64,000 nucleotides of DNA. Source: Roseovarius sp. THAF27 (GTDB lineage: Bacteria > Pseudomonadota > Alphaproteobacteria > Rhodobacterales > Rhodobacteraceae). Positions 53,333 to 62,610 of this stretch are shown here, one piece after another; the stretch's first letter is position 1, and every line of letters begins with the position of its first letter. Position numbers and translations under genes: made by a program. The DNA is taken from assembly GCF_009363655.1 (NCBI RefSeq), contig NZ_CP045393.1:3472001-3536000 (forward strand), read 5' to 3'. The notes beneath the pieces are model-generated. The model saw nothing but the letters and a program-made list of their open reading frames with translations. It searched no databases and was not told the origin of the DNA.

Positions 53333-54645
53333 AGCCCCGCTCCCATCACCATATCGGGCAGCCACGTGGCGATGCCCGGAAACAGGCACAGCAGGATGAT
53401 CGCGATCACCATGCAGGCCACGAAGGGCAGTGACCCGGTCAGGATCGTCTTCAGCGAGATGTCAGGCGCAATGCCGTTGATCACGTAAAGGTTCAAACCC
53501 ACGGGCGGCGAGATCAGCCCGATTTCCATGTTGATCGTCAGCACCACGGCAAACCAGATCGGATCAAAGCCGGCAGTGGTGATGATCGGCAGCAGGATCG
53601 GCGCCGCCATCAGGATCACCGCGACCGGCGGCAGGAAGAAGCCCGCGATTATCAGAAAGACGTTGATCGCGCCCATCAGCACCCAGCGGTTCACGTCCAG
53701 CGTGCCGATCCATTCCGCGATCGACTGCGTAATGAAAAGCGACGACAGCATGTAGGAGAACACGCCCGCCGCCGCGATGATGAACAGGATCATCACGCTT
53801 TCCCGCGTGCTGTCGCGCAGCACGGTCCAGATCTGGCGCGGGTCCCACAAGCGATAGATGATCATGGCGATCAACATGCACATCAGCGCGCCCACGGCGG
53901 CCGTTTCCGACGGCGTGGCGATGCCGCCATACATGGCGTAAAGCACGCCCAAGATGATGAACAGGAATGGCAGGACACGCGGCAGGATCTCCAGACGTTC
54001 CTTCCAGGTGTAGCTGCCCGCCGACAGGACGCTCGCGTTACCCGACTTCCATGTCGAGTAAAGCGACCACGCCATGAACAGTCCCACCAGCAGCAGGCCG
54101 GGGAACACGCCCGCCAGGAACAGGCGGCCAATCGAGGTCTCGGTCGCGATCCCGTAGACGATCATCGTGACCGACGGCGGGATCAGGATACCCAGCGTCC
54201 CGCCCGCAGCGATCGAGCCCGCGGCGACACCATCGGGATAGCCCCGCTTGCGCATCTCGGGGATGCCCATCTTGCCGATGGCCGCACATGTAGCCGGGCT
54301 CGACCCCGACATCGCGGCAAAGAGCGCACAGGCGCCGAGGTTCGACACCACAAGCCCGCCCGGCACGCGCGTCAGCCAGCGCTCCAGCGCCTCGTAAAGG
54401 TCCGCACCCGCGCGGGTCGAGGCGATGGAGGCGCCCATGATGATGAACATCGGGATCGACAGCAGCGCGAAATTGTCCAGCTTGCCAAAGAAAATCTCCG
54501 GCATCAGCGACAGCGAACTCATCCCGTCGAAGACGATCAGGAACCCGGCAGAGACCACCAGCAGGCCCGCGGCCACCGAAATACCCGAAAACAGGACGAC
54601 GATGGTGATGAGGGCAACCAGGCCACCCAGTGCAAGCGGATCCAT
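53329..54645 (-). CDS. matM: Malonate TRAP transporter large membrane subunit
   Basis: 438-residue DctM-type protein. ALLSIPMFIIMGASIASTRAG, MSGSSPATCAAIGKMGIPEM, ILIPPSVTMIVYGI and TPSETAAVGALMCML mark the family. The operon order (binding protein, small subunit, large subunit, decarboxylase, ligase) equals matPQMAB described in Sinorhizobium, where this transporter imports malonate. It overlaps matQ by 1 base and matA by 4. Confidence 0.91.
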   Translation of the reverse strand: MDPLALGGLVALITIVVLFSGISVAAGLLVVSAGFLIVFDGMSSLSLMPEIFFGKLDNFALLSIPMFIIMGASIASTRAGADLYEALERWLTRVPGGLVVSNLGACALFAAMSGSSPATCAAIGKMGIPEMRKRGYPDGVAAGSIAAGGTLGILIPPSVTMIVYGIATETSIGRLFLAGVFPGLLLVGLFMAWSLYSTWKSGNASVLSAGSYTWKERLEILPRVLPFLFIILGVLYAMYGGIATPSETAAVGALMCMLIAMIIYRLWDPRQIWTVLRDSTRESVMILFIIAAAGVFSYMLSSLFITQSIAEWIGTLDVNRWVLMGAINVFLIIAGFFLPPVAVILMAAPILLPIITTAGFDPIWFAVVLTINMEIGLISPPVGLNLYVINGIAPDISLKTILTGSLPFVACMVIAIILLCLFPGIATWLPDMVMGAGL

Positions 54646-55196
54646 CAGACGTCCTCCAGCCCGAAGGGCTTGTCGATGCCCGTCGTCATTGCGAAAAGGT
54701 CAGCCGCCAGTTGCAGCGCATAGAGGCCAAAGCCCAGCGGCAGCGCAAGATACGGCACCCACAGCTTGGGGTTCCACGGCGTGTTCGACGTCTCGCCCCA
54801 GTCCCAGGCCTCGTGCCAGAAATGATAGCCGTGCCAAAGCATCATGCCGACCACGGCGAGGGTCAGCGCCATGACGATCCCGGCCAGCACCCGCCGCGCC
54901 TTGTTGGGAATCATGATCGGCAGCAGGTCAACGTTCACATGACCCCGCACGTATTGCACGTACGGCAGGCCCAGCATGGTCGCACCGATCATCAGGTACG
55001 TCACGCCTTCGGTGTGCCAGATCGTGGATTGGTTCAGCACGAACCGGATGAAAATCATCTGACAGACGATCAACACGGACACGACGATCATCAGCGCGGC
55101 GACGACGCCGCAGATCTGGCTGATCCAGCCGATGACGCGCAGGATGGGGTTGCCACCGTGGCGGGCGGCCGCTGTGGCATGGGCGGATCCGGACAT
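54645..55196 (-). CDS. matQ: Malonate TRAP transporter small membrane subunit
   Basis: 183-residue DctQ-type protein with four helices, starting with a hydrophilic stretch (SAHATAAARHGGN). The segment STIWHTEGVTYLMIGATMLG sits where the family motif is expected. A longer loop (WGETSNTPWNPKLW) precedes the last helix. It lies 83 bases downstream of matP, and the spacer holds a strong hairpin. Confidence 0.88.
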   Translation of the reverse strand: MSGSAHATAAARHGGNPILRVIGWISQICGVVAALMIVVSVLIVCQMIFIRFVLNQSTIWHTEGVTYLMIGATMLGLPYVQYVRGHVNVDLLPIMIPNKARRVLAGIVMALTLAVVGMMLWHGYHFWHEAWDWGETSNTPWNPKLWVPYLALPLGFGLYALQLAADLFAMTTGIDKPFGLEDV

Positions 55197-55234
55197 CGCT
55201 CGGCCTCCGTTGAAAAAGTGGAAATGGTACGCGG

Positions 55235-55265
55235 CGTCGGGCCCGGCGGCGTGCCGGACCCGACG
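55235..55265 (-). repeat. Stem-loop between matP and matQ
   Basis: CGTCGGGCCCGGC and GCCGGACCCGACG: 13 positions paired around a 5-base loop, with one pair read as G-U on the transcript strand. It starts 14 bases after the matP stop. No U-run follows. Confidence 0.65.
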
Positions 55266-55279
55266 AATGGTTCAGCGGA

Positions 55280-56266
55280 TCACTCGACGGCCAGCGCCTT
55301 GTCCAGCAGTTCCTGACCCTCGGGCGAGCCTTCGAGGAAGGCCTTGTAGGCCGTTTCCTGCGCGATCTGGCGCCAGGCGTCGAACTCTTCCTGGCTCATC
55401 TCGGCGATCTCGACACCATTGTCAGCAAACACGTCACGCGCATTGCCGTCCTGGCTCTTGGCTTCTTCCAGATAGAACGCCTCGGCCTTCTCGGCGGCTT
55501 CCATCAGCGCGGTCTGCTGTTCCTCGCTCAGGCCTTCGAACTTGGACTTGTTCATCAACAGCGGCTGGTACATGAACCACAGCGCATAGTCGCCCGCCGG
55601 GGTAAAGCACGACACCTGCTCGTAGATGCGGTAGCTGACAAAGGACGAGGACGAGGTGTTCGCGGCATCCAGAACGCCGGTCTGCATCGCGTTATAGATC
55701 TCGGCCGAGCTCATCGACGCGATCGAGGCACCGGCACCCGCCAGCATCTGCTCGAACGCCTTGCCCGCCGCGCGGGTCTGCAGACCTTCCACGTCCTCCG
55801 GCGCGGTGATGCACTTCTCCTTGCCCGCGAAACCGCCGGCCAGGTAGCCGTGGACCAGCACCATGATGTCATCTTCGGCCATGATGGCTTCGATATCGCC
55901 CATGAACTCGGATTCGTTCAGGCGCGCGGCATGATCGTGGTTCTTCACCAACCCCGGCATCAGCGTCAGGTTATAGGCGTTGCGCAGACCGCCCGCATAG
56001 GACAACGGAAAGACGATCATGTCGACCTGCCCGCGCGCCAAGGGCTTGTATTGCTCGCGTGCCTTGAACAGCGATTGCGACGGGAAAATCTGGATATCCA
56101 GATCGACATCCGCCGCCGCGACCTCGTCGGCGACCATCTGCGCCACCTTGTGACGCACGTCACTAGTGGACCACTGGTGCGACAGGCGCAGCTCTTCGGC
56201 ACTCGCCGTCAGACTGCCAGCGAAAAGGGCTGCTGCCGCGACTGCGGCTGTGAAATTCAGTTTCAT
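55280..56266 (-). CDS. matP: Malonate TRAP transporter substrate-binding protein
   Basis: 328 residues with a Sec signal (AAVAAAALFAGSLTASAEE). GLQTRAAGKAFEQML holds the ligand-binding Arg, and AEIYNAMQTGVLDA the hinge. GGGAGG lies upstream of the ATG. The frame is open to 56353, but the ATG at 56266 has the ribosome site. It heads the matPQMAB operon and is divergent from matR, with a palindromic operator between them. Confidence 0.91.
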   Translation of the reverse strand: MKLNFTAAVAAAALFAGSLTASAEELRLSHQWSTSDVRHKVAQMVADEVAAADVDLDIQIFPSQSLFKAREQYKPLARGQVDMIVFPLSYAGGLRNAYNLTLMPGLVKNHDHAARLNESEFMGDIEAIMAEDDIMVLVHGYLAGGFAGKEKCITAPEDVEGLQTRAAGKAFEQMLAGAGASIASMSSAEIYNAMQTGVLDAANTSSSSFVSYRIYEQVSCFTPAGDYALWFMYQPLLMNKSKFEGLSEEQQTALMEAAEKAEAFYLEEAKSQDGNARDVFADNGVEIAEMSQEEFDAWRQIAQETAYKAFLEGSPEGQELLDKALAVE

Positions 56267-56343
56267 ATGTTCCTCCCAAAACGTCCTGATTCGTATTCGG
56301 ACTGCCCTGCAACCTAACGACATTGTGTAAGCAGTCAAATTTT

Positions 56344-56353
56344 TTGTATACAA
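56344..56353. promoter_or_regulatory. TTGTATACAA palindrome, candidate MatR operator
   Basis: A perfect 10-base palindrome in the matP-matR divergent gap. TNGTATACNA-type sites are typical for GntR/FCD regulators. MatR of Rhizobium is known to bind a TTGTA/TACA-type inverted repeat. Binding here is inferred. Confidence 0.72.
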
Positions 56354-56399
56354 GAATGGTTTTCTTGCGCTCTAGACGGCGGTATGCTAGCGGATTGAA

Positions 56400-57056
56400 A
56401 TGGAACGCAAGCGCGCAGATCTCATCGCGGACGCTATCGAGGAGTTGATCCTCGATGGAACGTTCGACGATGGCGCTCGCCTGGACGAGGTTCAGCTGGC
56501 CGAACGCTTCAACGTCTCCAGAACCCCGATAAGAGAAGCGCTTCAAAGGCTTATCCTGTCCGGCCTGGTGGAACAGCTGCCGCGTCGCGGGGTCTTCGTG
56601 CGCCAGCCCGGGCCGGTCGAACTGATCGAGATGTTCGAGGTCATGGCCGAGCTGGAAGCGGTCTGCGCCCGGCTGGCCGCGTCACGCATTTCCGACACGG
56701 CCCTGTCCGAATTGCGCACCATAAACGAGCGATGCCGCGCCGCGACCGAGGCGCAGGACGCCGATGGCAACTACGATCAGAACGATCTTTTCCACGCCAC
56801 GCTCTATGCCCAGACCGGCAACGCGTTTCTCGAACAGGAATGCCTGCGGCTGCAACGCCGCCTGCGCCCCTTTCGCCGCCTGCAATTGCGCTGGCGCGGA
56901 CGAATGGCGCAATCGGTGGCGGAACACGATGCGATCCTCGCCGCCATCGAGGCCGGAGACGGCGATCAGGCCGGCAACCTGTTGCGCCAGCATGTCACCG
57001 TCCAGGGCGAAAAATTCCACCGGCTGATGTCCAGCCTGAAAGCCGCCGCCGAATAA
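56400..57056 (+). CDS. matR: GntR-family regulator of malonate genes
   Basis: 218 residues. The winged helix holds EVQLAERFNVSRTPIREALQ, and an FCD ligand domain follows (EMFEVMAELEAVCARL, NDLFHATLYAQTGN). It is divergent from matP and probably represses matPQMAB until malonate or malonyl-CoA is present. Its stop is 9 bases from the end of the convergent aminotransferase gene. Naming rests on synteny and the operator. Confidence 0.85.
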   Translation: MERKRADLIADAIEELILDGTFDDGARLDEVQLAERFNVSRTPIREALQRLILSGLVEQLPRRGVFVRQPGPVELIEMFEVMAELEAVCARLAASRISDTALSELRTINERCRAATEAQDADGNYDQNDLFHATLYAQTGNAFLEQECLRLQRRLRPFRRLQLRWRGRMAQSVAEHDAILAAIEAGDGDQAGNLLRQHVTVQGEKFHRLMSSLKAAAE

Positions 57057-57065
57057 GCCCATCGC

Positions 57066-58388
57066 TCAGGCCAGTGCGGCGTCCACCGCCTGCCCCAGCT
57101 TGTCGACCAACTCGCCCAGCTGATCTTCGGTCAGGATGAAGGGCGGCGCCAACAGCACGTGATCCCCGCGTTGCCCATCGACGGTGCCACCCATCGGGTA
57201 ACAGATCAGCCCCGCCTCGAACGCCGCCGCCTTGATCCGGGCATGCAGCTTGCGGGCCGGGTCGAACGGCGCCTTGGTCTGTCGGTCCTCGACGAATTCG
57301 ATCCCCTGGAACAGCCCGCGCCCGCGAATGTCGCCAACATGCGGGTGCTGCCCGAAACGTTCGATCAACCGCGCCCGCAATGCCTCCCCCAGCGGCGCCA
57401 CACGCGCCGCCAGGCCGTCGTCCAGCAAACGGTCCAACACCGCCCCCGCCGCCGCACAGGCGGTGGGATGCCCCAGATAGGTGTGCCCATGCTGGAAGAA
57501 CCCGGACCCTTCCGCGATCGTGTCGTGGATCGTGCCGGTGCACAGCATCGCGCCGATCGGCTGATACCCGGCCCCCAACCCCTTGGCGATGGCGCAGATA
57601 TCCGGTGCGATCCCGTCCTGCTCGCACGCGAACAGCGTGCCGGTCCGCCCCATTCCGCACATCACCTCGTCGAGGATCAGAAGGATGCCGTGCCGGTCGC
57701 AAAGCTCTCGGACAGCGCGAAAATATCCCGCGACGGGCGGCACCGCGCCCAGTGTCGCCCCCACCACGGGTTCGGCCACGAAAGCCATGATCGTCTCGGG
57801 TCCGTGCCGTTCGATCTCGGCCTCCAACTCGGCCACCAGCCGGGCGAGATAGCCCTGCGCCGTCTCGCCTTCCTGCATCCCCCGGTAGGCATAGCAGGGC
57901 GACACGTGACTCACGTCCATCAACAGCGGTGCGAAAGGCGCGCGCCGCCACGCATTGCCGCCGGTCGCCAGCGCGCCCAGCGTGTTGCCGTGATAGCTTT
58001 GACGCCGCGCGATCACCCGGCTGCGCTGGGGCTGACCGGCCTCGATGAAATACTGTCGCGCCAGCTTCAGCGCCGCTTCCATCGCCTCTGATCCGCCCGA
58101 CACGAAATAGACGCGCTTCAGCCCGCCCGGCGCCACCGCCACCAGCCGGTCGGCGAGCGTTTCCGCCGGCTCCGACGTCAGGAACCCGGTATGGGCAAAG
58201 GCGATCCGGTCCAGTTGCGCCTTGATCGCGTCGGTCACATGCGCATCGCCATGCCCCAGACAGGACACCGCCGCTCCACCCGATCCGTCCAGATAGGCCT
58301 TGCCGGTCCGGTCGTAAAGATAGGCGCCCTCGCCCCGCGATACGGTCGGAATATTGGCGCGGCTGTTGCGGTGAAACACGTGGCTCAT
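57066..58388 (-). CDS. Class III PLP aminotransferase
   Basis: 440 residues. The PLP-binding lysine is Lys269 in AIAKGLGAGYQPIGA. LILDEVMCGMGRTG and YFVSGGSEAMEAALKLARQY are class III hallmarks, and the N-terminus has AYLDGSGGAAVSCLGHG. Members use omega-amino acids, GABA, beta-alanine, putrescine or taurine with pyruvate or 2-oxoglutarate. Substrate is not assigned; it lies divergent from the TAXI-TRAP genes, so the imported compound may be an amino-containing acid. Confidence 0.88.
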   Translation of the reverse strand: MSHVFHRNSRANIPTVSRGEGAYLYDRTGKAYLDGSGGAAVSCLGHGDAHVTDAIKAQLDRIAFAHTGFLTSEPAETLADRLVAVAPGGLKRVYFVSGGSEAMEAALKLARQYFIEAGQPQRSRVIARRQSYHGNTLGALATGGNAWRRAPFAPLLMDVSHVSPCYAYRGMQEGETAQGYLARLVAELEAEIERHGPETIMAFVAEPVVGATLGAVPPVAGYFRAVRELCDRHGILLILDEVMCGMGRTGTLFACEQDGIAPDICAIAKGLGAGYQPIGAMLCTGTIHDTIAEGSGFFQHGHTYLGHPTACAAAGAVLDRLLDDGLAARVAPLGEALRARLIERFGQHPHVGDIRGRGLFQGIEFVEDRQTKAPFDPARKLHARIKAAAFEAGLICYPMGGTVDGQRGDHVLLAPPFILTEDQLGELVDKLGQAVDAALA

Positions 58389-58509
58389 GTCGTTAACATC
58401 TTGAATTTATTAATTTGTCGCCTGACGGTCTTGCAAGCTTGGCCAGTTCTGTCTCTACTGACCCCATCGACTCATCTCGAGATGATGTTCGCAACTAAGG
58501 GAGAACACC

Positions 58510-59469
58510 ATGAAAAACTACCTTCTCGGCGCCCTTGCCGCCGCAGGAATAGCCATTTCCGCCCCCGCCTCGGCGCAGGAATTCATTTCCATCGGCACAG
58601 GTGGCGTGACGGGCGTCTACTATCCCACCGGCGGCGCGATCTGCCGTCTCGTCAACAAGTCCCGCAAGGATCACGGCATCCGCTGCGCCGTGGAGTCCAC
58701 CGGCGGCTCGGTCTACAATATCAACACGATCAAGGCCGGCGAGCTGGAATTCGGCGTCGCACAGTCCGACTGGCAGTACCACGCCTATAACGGCACCTCG
58801 ACCTTCTCGGACAATCCGTTCCCGGAAATCCGTTCGGTCTTCTCGGTTCATCCCGAACCCTTCACGCTGATCGCCCGGTCCGACGCCGGCATCGAAAGCT
58901 TCGAGGACCTCAAGGGCAAGCGCTTCAACGTGGGCAATGCCGGCTCGGGCCTGCGCGCCACGACCGAGGTGCTGATGGAAGAATACGGCATGACCATGGA
59001 CGATTTCGCACTTGCGACCGAGTACAAGGGCTCGGAAATGTCGCAACAGCTCTGCGACGGCAACATCGACGCCATGGTCTACGTCGTGGGCCACCCGGCC
59101 GCCGCCATCCAGGAAGCGGCGACCACCTGTGATGTCACGCTCGTGAACGTCACCGGCGATGTCATCGACAAGCTGATCGAGGAAAACCCCTACTACCGCA
59201 CCGCCACTGTTCCCGGCGGCATGTACGCCGGCAACGACGAGGACGTCACCACGTTCGGCGTGGGCGCGACCCTCGTGACCTCCGCCGACGTGTCCGAAGA
59301 CACGGTTTACGTTCTGGCCAAGGCGGTCATGGAAAACATCGACGACTTCCGCCAGCTGCACCCGGCCTTTGCCAACCTCGAGCCTTCCGAGATGGTTCAG
59401 GACGCCCTGTCGGCCCCGCTGCACCCCGGTGCGGAAAAGGCCTACAAGGAACTTGGCCTGATGGAATAA
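58510..59469 (+). CDS. TAXI-type TRAP substrate-binding protein
   Basis: 319 residues with a Sec signal ([20 protein letters not shown]). The TAXI fold is shown by [20 protein letters not shown] and [24 protein letters not shown] proteins are a TRAP binding-protein family unrelated in sequence to DctP. Ligands are mostly glutamate/glutamine-like or other small acids, but this is not decided here. A hairpin follows 12 bases after the stop, before the fused permease gene. Confidence 0.92.
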   Translation: MKNYLLGALAAAGIAISAPASAQEFISIGTGGVTGVYYPTGGAICRLVNKSRKDHGIRCAVESTGGSVYNINTIKAGELEFGVAQSDWQYHAYNGTSTFSDNPFPEIRSVFSVHPEPFTLIARSDAGIESFEDLKGKRFNVGNAGSGLRATTEVLMEEYGMTMDDFALATEYKGSEMSQQLCDGNIDAMVYVVGHPAAAIQEAATTCDVTLVNVTGDVIDKLIEENPYYRTATVPGGMYAGNDEDVTTFGVGATLVTSADVSEDTVYVLAKAVMENIDDFRQLHPAFANLEPSEMVQDALSAPLHPGAEKAYKELGLME

Positions 59470-59481
59470 GCCCCCGGGCTT

Positions 59482-59511
59482 CGAGGGGCGCCCCGCACGG
59501 GGCGCCCCTCG
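59482..59511 (+). repeat. Strong stem-loop after the TAXI gene
   Basis: CGAGGGGCGCCCC and GGGGCGCCCCTCG form 13 perfect pairs around a 4-base loop. It has no T-run. It is the strongest of the intercistronic TRAP hairpins and may set the ratio of binding protein to permease. Confidence 0.68.
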
Positions 59512-59542
59512 CACCATCATACACATACTTGCTTCAGGGGGC

Positions 59543-62179
59543 ATGACAGTGAGCGACCAGACCCAAAACACCCGTTCCGCCGACGACATGTTGGCCGAGG
59601 CCGATACCGGCGCCCGCAACCCGGCCGCGGCGTGGCAGACAAAGCTGATCATCGGCACCTGTATCGCGTGGTCCCTCTTCCAGCTCTACATCGCCTCACG
59701 CGTGCCGGGCATACTGGCCCAGGCCACGGGCATGTCCATCTTCGCCAATATCGTCGCACAGGCCCGCTTCGTGCACCTGGCCTTTGCCATCATGCTGGCG
59801 ACGCTTGCCTTTCCGTTGTTCAAATCCTCGCCCCGAGACCGCATACCGCTCTACGATTGGATTCTGGTGATCCTCGGCGTGTCGGCCTGCCTTTACCTCG
59901 TGGTCTTCCGGTTCGAGATCGCCGACCGTCCGGGCCTGTGGAACACCACCGACGTCACCATGTCCGCGATCGGGATGATCGTCCTTCTGGTGTCGGTCTA
60001 CCGCTCACTGGGCCTGCCGCTGGTGATCATCGCGTGCTGCTTCATCCTGTTCGCCTTCTTCGGCGGCTACTCGGAATGGGCGCGCAACATCACCAACTAT
60101 GGCGGCTCGTCGCTGTCCAAGGCCTTGGGACACTACTGGATGCAGACCGAAGGGGTGTTCGGCGTGGCCCTCGGCGTCTCGACCACGATGATCTTCCTCT
60201 TCGTGTTGTTCGGCGCCCTGCTGGACCGGGCCGGCGGCGGCAACTGGTTCATCAAGGTGGCCATTGCCCTCTTGGGCGCCCTGCGCGGCGGCCCGGCCAA
60301 GGCATCGGTCCTGTCGTCGATGATGACCGGCATGATCTCGGGCTCGTCCATCGCCAACACCGTCACCACCGGCACCTTCACCATCCCGCTGATGAAGCGC
60401 ATCGGCTTTCCGGCGGAAAAGGCGGGCGCGGTCGAGGTGGCCTCGTCCACCAACGGCCAGCTGACACCGCCCGTGATGGGCGCGGCGGCCTTCCTGATGG
60501 TCGAGTATGTCAACATCCCCTATATCGACGTGGTCAAGCACGCCTTCCTTCCGGCGGTCATCTCCTACATCGCGCTGCTTTACATCGTGCATCTCGAAAG
60601 CCTGAAGATGGGCCTCAAGGGGCTGGAAAAACCGGGCCGCCGCATCGGCGTGCTGATGATCCTGATCCTGTTCCTCTCGGGCTTCATCTTCCTCGGTCTC
60701 TGCACCTTCCTGATGATCGGCCTGCGCGGCATTCTCGAGCCGATCACGGGCAACTCGGTCTATGCCGCCGTGGCGCTCGTGGCCGTGCTCTATGTCGTGC
60801 TCGTGGCCATCGCCGCGCGGTATCCCGACCTGAAGATGGACAAGGACGAAGATGGCCCGCCCGAGGCGCCGCGACTGACGCCGACACTCATCGGCGGGCT
60901 CTATTTCGCCATCCCGATCTTCATCCTGGTGTGGAACCTGATGGTGCGCACCGACACGCTCGACCGTCTGTCGCCCGCGCTTTCGGCGTTCTGGGCGACG
61001 TTCTTCATGGTCATCATCGCGCTGACGCACCGTCCGCTCAAGGCGATGTTCCGGGGCGAAAGCCCGGGGAATGAAACCTGGCACGGCTGGCGCGATTTCA
61101 TCGACGGGCTGATCCTGGGCGCGCGCAACATGATCGGTATCGGCGTCGCCACCGGCGCCGCCGGCATCATCGTCGGCACAATCTCCCTGACCGGCGCGCA
61201 CCAGGTCATCGGCCAGGTGATCGAGGTCATCTCGGGCGGGAACCTGATGATCCTGCTGTTCCTCGTGGCGGTCCTGTCGCTGATCCTCGGCATGGGCCTG
61301 CCCACCACCGCCAACTACATCGTGGTGTCGTCGTTGATGGCGCCCGTCATCGTATCGGTGGGCGCACAGGCCGGCCTGATCGTGCCGCTGATCGCGGTGC
61401 ACATGTTCGTCTTCTACTTCGGCATCCTCGCCGACGACACGCCACCCGTCGGCCTTGCCGCCTATGCCGCCGCCGCGATTTCCCGCGGCGACCCGATCAA
61501 GACGGGTATCCAGGGCTTCGGCTATGACATCCGCACGGCGCTCCTGCCGTTCCTCTTCATCTTCAACACCGACCTGCTCCTGATCGACGTGGGCTTTGCC
61601 AAGGCGGTCATGGTCTTCTGCATATCGCTCATCGCCATGCTCTTGTTCGCGGCCGCGACCCAAGGCTATTTCATCGCAAAGTCGCGAAAATGGGAAAGCG
61701 CTGTGCTCTTGTTCATCGCCTTCATGCTCTTCCGTCCCGGCTTCTTCCTCGATCAGATATCCGAACCCTACCAGACGGCCACCGGAACCGAAATTTATGC
61801 CCTCATAGACAGCGCCGAGACCGGGCAGGACATGCGCCTGACCATCGAAGGCCCGGATTTCGACAATGGCGAGATCCGGCCCATCACCATCTCGGTCCCC
61901 GGCATCGAGGGCGACGGCACCGCCGCCCTTTCGGAACAGGGTCTCAGCATCCTCGAAGAAGATGGCCAGTTGAAACTCGAAGAACCCTTCCCCGGCACAC
62001 CGCATTTCGAGGCCATCGGCATCGAGTACGACTTCTACGGCGACACCCCCGTGGTGATCAGCAAGGTCGAGATCGAGAACGAGCGCCTGCCCAAGGAACT
62101 GTTCTTCATCCCCGCCCTGATCCTGCTGGCGGGCATCGTCCTGATCCAGAGGCCCCGCGCCACCCAACCCGCGTTCTGA
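59543..62179 (+). CDS. Fused 4TM/12TM TRAP permease with DUF3394 tail
   Basis: 878 residues combining DctQ- and DctM-like parts in one chain. The N-terminal helices (residues about 30-190) form the small-subunit part. The DctM-like core then includes MTGMISGSSIANTVTTGTFT, TPPVMGAAAFLMVEYVNIPY and LGMGLPTTANYIVVSSLMAP. The C-terminal part after about residue 720 is DUF3394-like with a soluble domain (DMRLTIEGPDFDNGEIRPIT) and a last helix. It works with the TAXI protein just upstream. GGGGG lies before the ATG. Confidence 0.91.
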   Translation: MTVSDQTQNTRSADDMLAEADTGARNPAAAWQTKLIIGTCIAWSLFQLYIASRVPGILAQATGMSIFANIVAQARFVHLAFAIMLATLAFPLFKSSPRDRIPLYDWILVILGVSACLYLVVFRFEIADRPGLWNTTDVTMSAIGMIVLLVSVYRSLGLPLVIIACCFILFAFFGGYSEWARNITNYGGSSLSKALGHYWMQTEGVFGVALGVSTTMIFLFVLFGALLDRAGGGNWFIKVAIALLGALRGGPAKASVLSSMMTGMISGSSIANTVTTGTFTIPLMKRIGFPAEKAGAVEVASSTNGQLTPPVMGAAAFLMVEYVNIPYIDVVKHAFLPAVISYIALLYIVHLESLKMGLKGLEKPGRRIGVLMILILFLSGFIFLGLCTFLMIGLRGILEPITGNSVYAAVALVAVLYVVLVAIAARYPDLKMDKDEDGPPEAPRLTPTLIGGLYFAIPIFILVWNLMVRTDTLDRLSPALSAFWATFFMVIIALTHRPLKAMFRGESPGNETWHGWRDFIDGLILGARNMIGIGVATGAAGIIVGTISLTGAHQVIGQVIEVISGGNLMILLFLVAVLSLILGMGLPTTANYIVVSSLMAPVIVSVGAQAGLIVPLIAVHMFVFYFGILADDTPPVGLAAYAAAAISRGDPIKTGIQGFGYDIRTALLPFLFIFNTDLLLIDVGFAKAVMVFCISLIAMLLFAAATQGYFIAKSRKWESAVLLFIAFMLFRPGFFLDQISEPYQTATGTEIYALIDSAETGQDMRLTIEGPDFDNGEIRPITISVPGIEGDGTAALSEQGLSILEEDGQLKLEEPFPGTPHFEAIGIEYDFYGDTPVVISKVEIENERLPKELFFIPALILLAGIVLIQRPRATQPAF

Positions 62180-62190
62180 GGAGGAACATC

Positions 62191-62610
62191 ATGTTCAACA
62201 AGCTTCTCCTGGCCATCGACATCAACGCGATGGAAGGCGCCCACCGGCTGGCACAGGCCGCCAAGCTGCTGGCTGCCGGCGACGGCGCCGAGATCCACGT
62301 GATCAACGTTGTCCCCGGCAGCGGCATGAACATGGTCGGTGCCGCCTTCGAGGGGGATTACAACCGCACCGCGAAGAGCGCTGCCGAAAAGGCGCTGCAA
62401 GACTGGACGGATGGTGCCTTCGACGGCAAGGCGCAGGTGCACGTGACCGAAGGTACGATCTATGACAGCGTGCTGCGCATGGCCGACAGGATCGGCGCAG
62501 ACGTGATCGTCGTCGGCGCGCACCGGCCCGAATTGCGGGATTACCTCGTCGGCCCGAACGCGGCGCGGATCACCCGCCACGCCAACCAGTCCGTGATCGT
62601 CATCCGCTAG
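62191..62610 (+). CDS. Universal stress protein (UspA family)
   Basis: 139 residues. [21 protein letters not shown] starts the fold, and [20 protein letters not shown] carries the nucleotide-loop region, where the usual G-2x-G-9x-G-S/T pattern is not fully kept. It follows the permease by 11 bases, so it belongs to the TRAP operon. In Halomonas elongata the UspA protein TeaD sits beside a TRAP system and lowers its activity; a similar role is possible here. Confidence 0.88.
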   Translation: MFNKLLLAIDINAMEGAHRLAQAAKLLAAGDGAEIHVINVVPGSGMNMVGAAFEGDYNRTAKSAAEKALQDWTDGAFDGKAQVHVTEGTIYDSVLRMADRIGADVIVVGAHRPELRDYLVGPNAARITRHANQSVIVIR

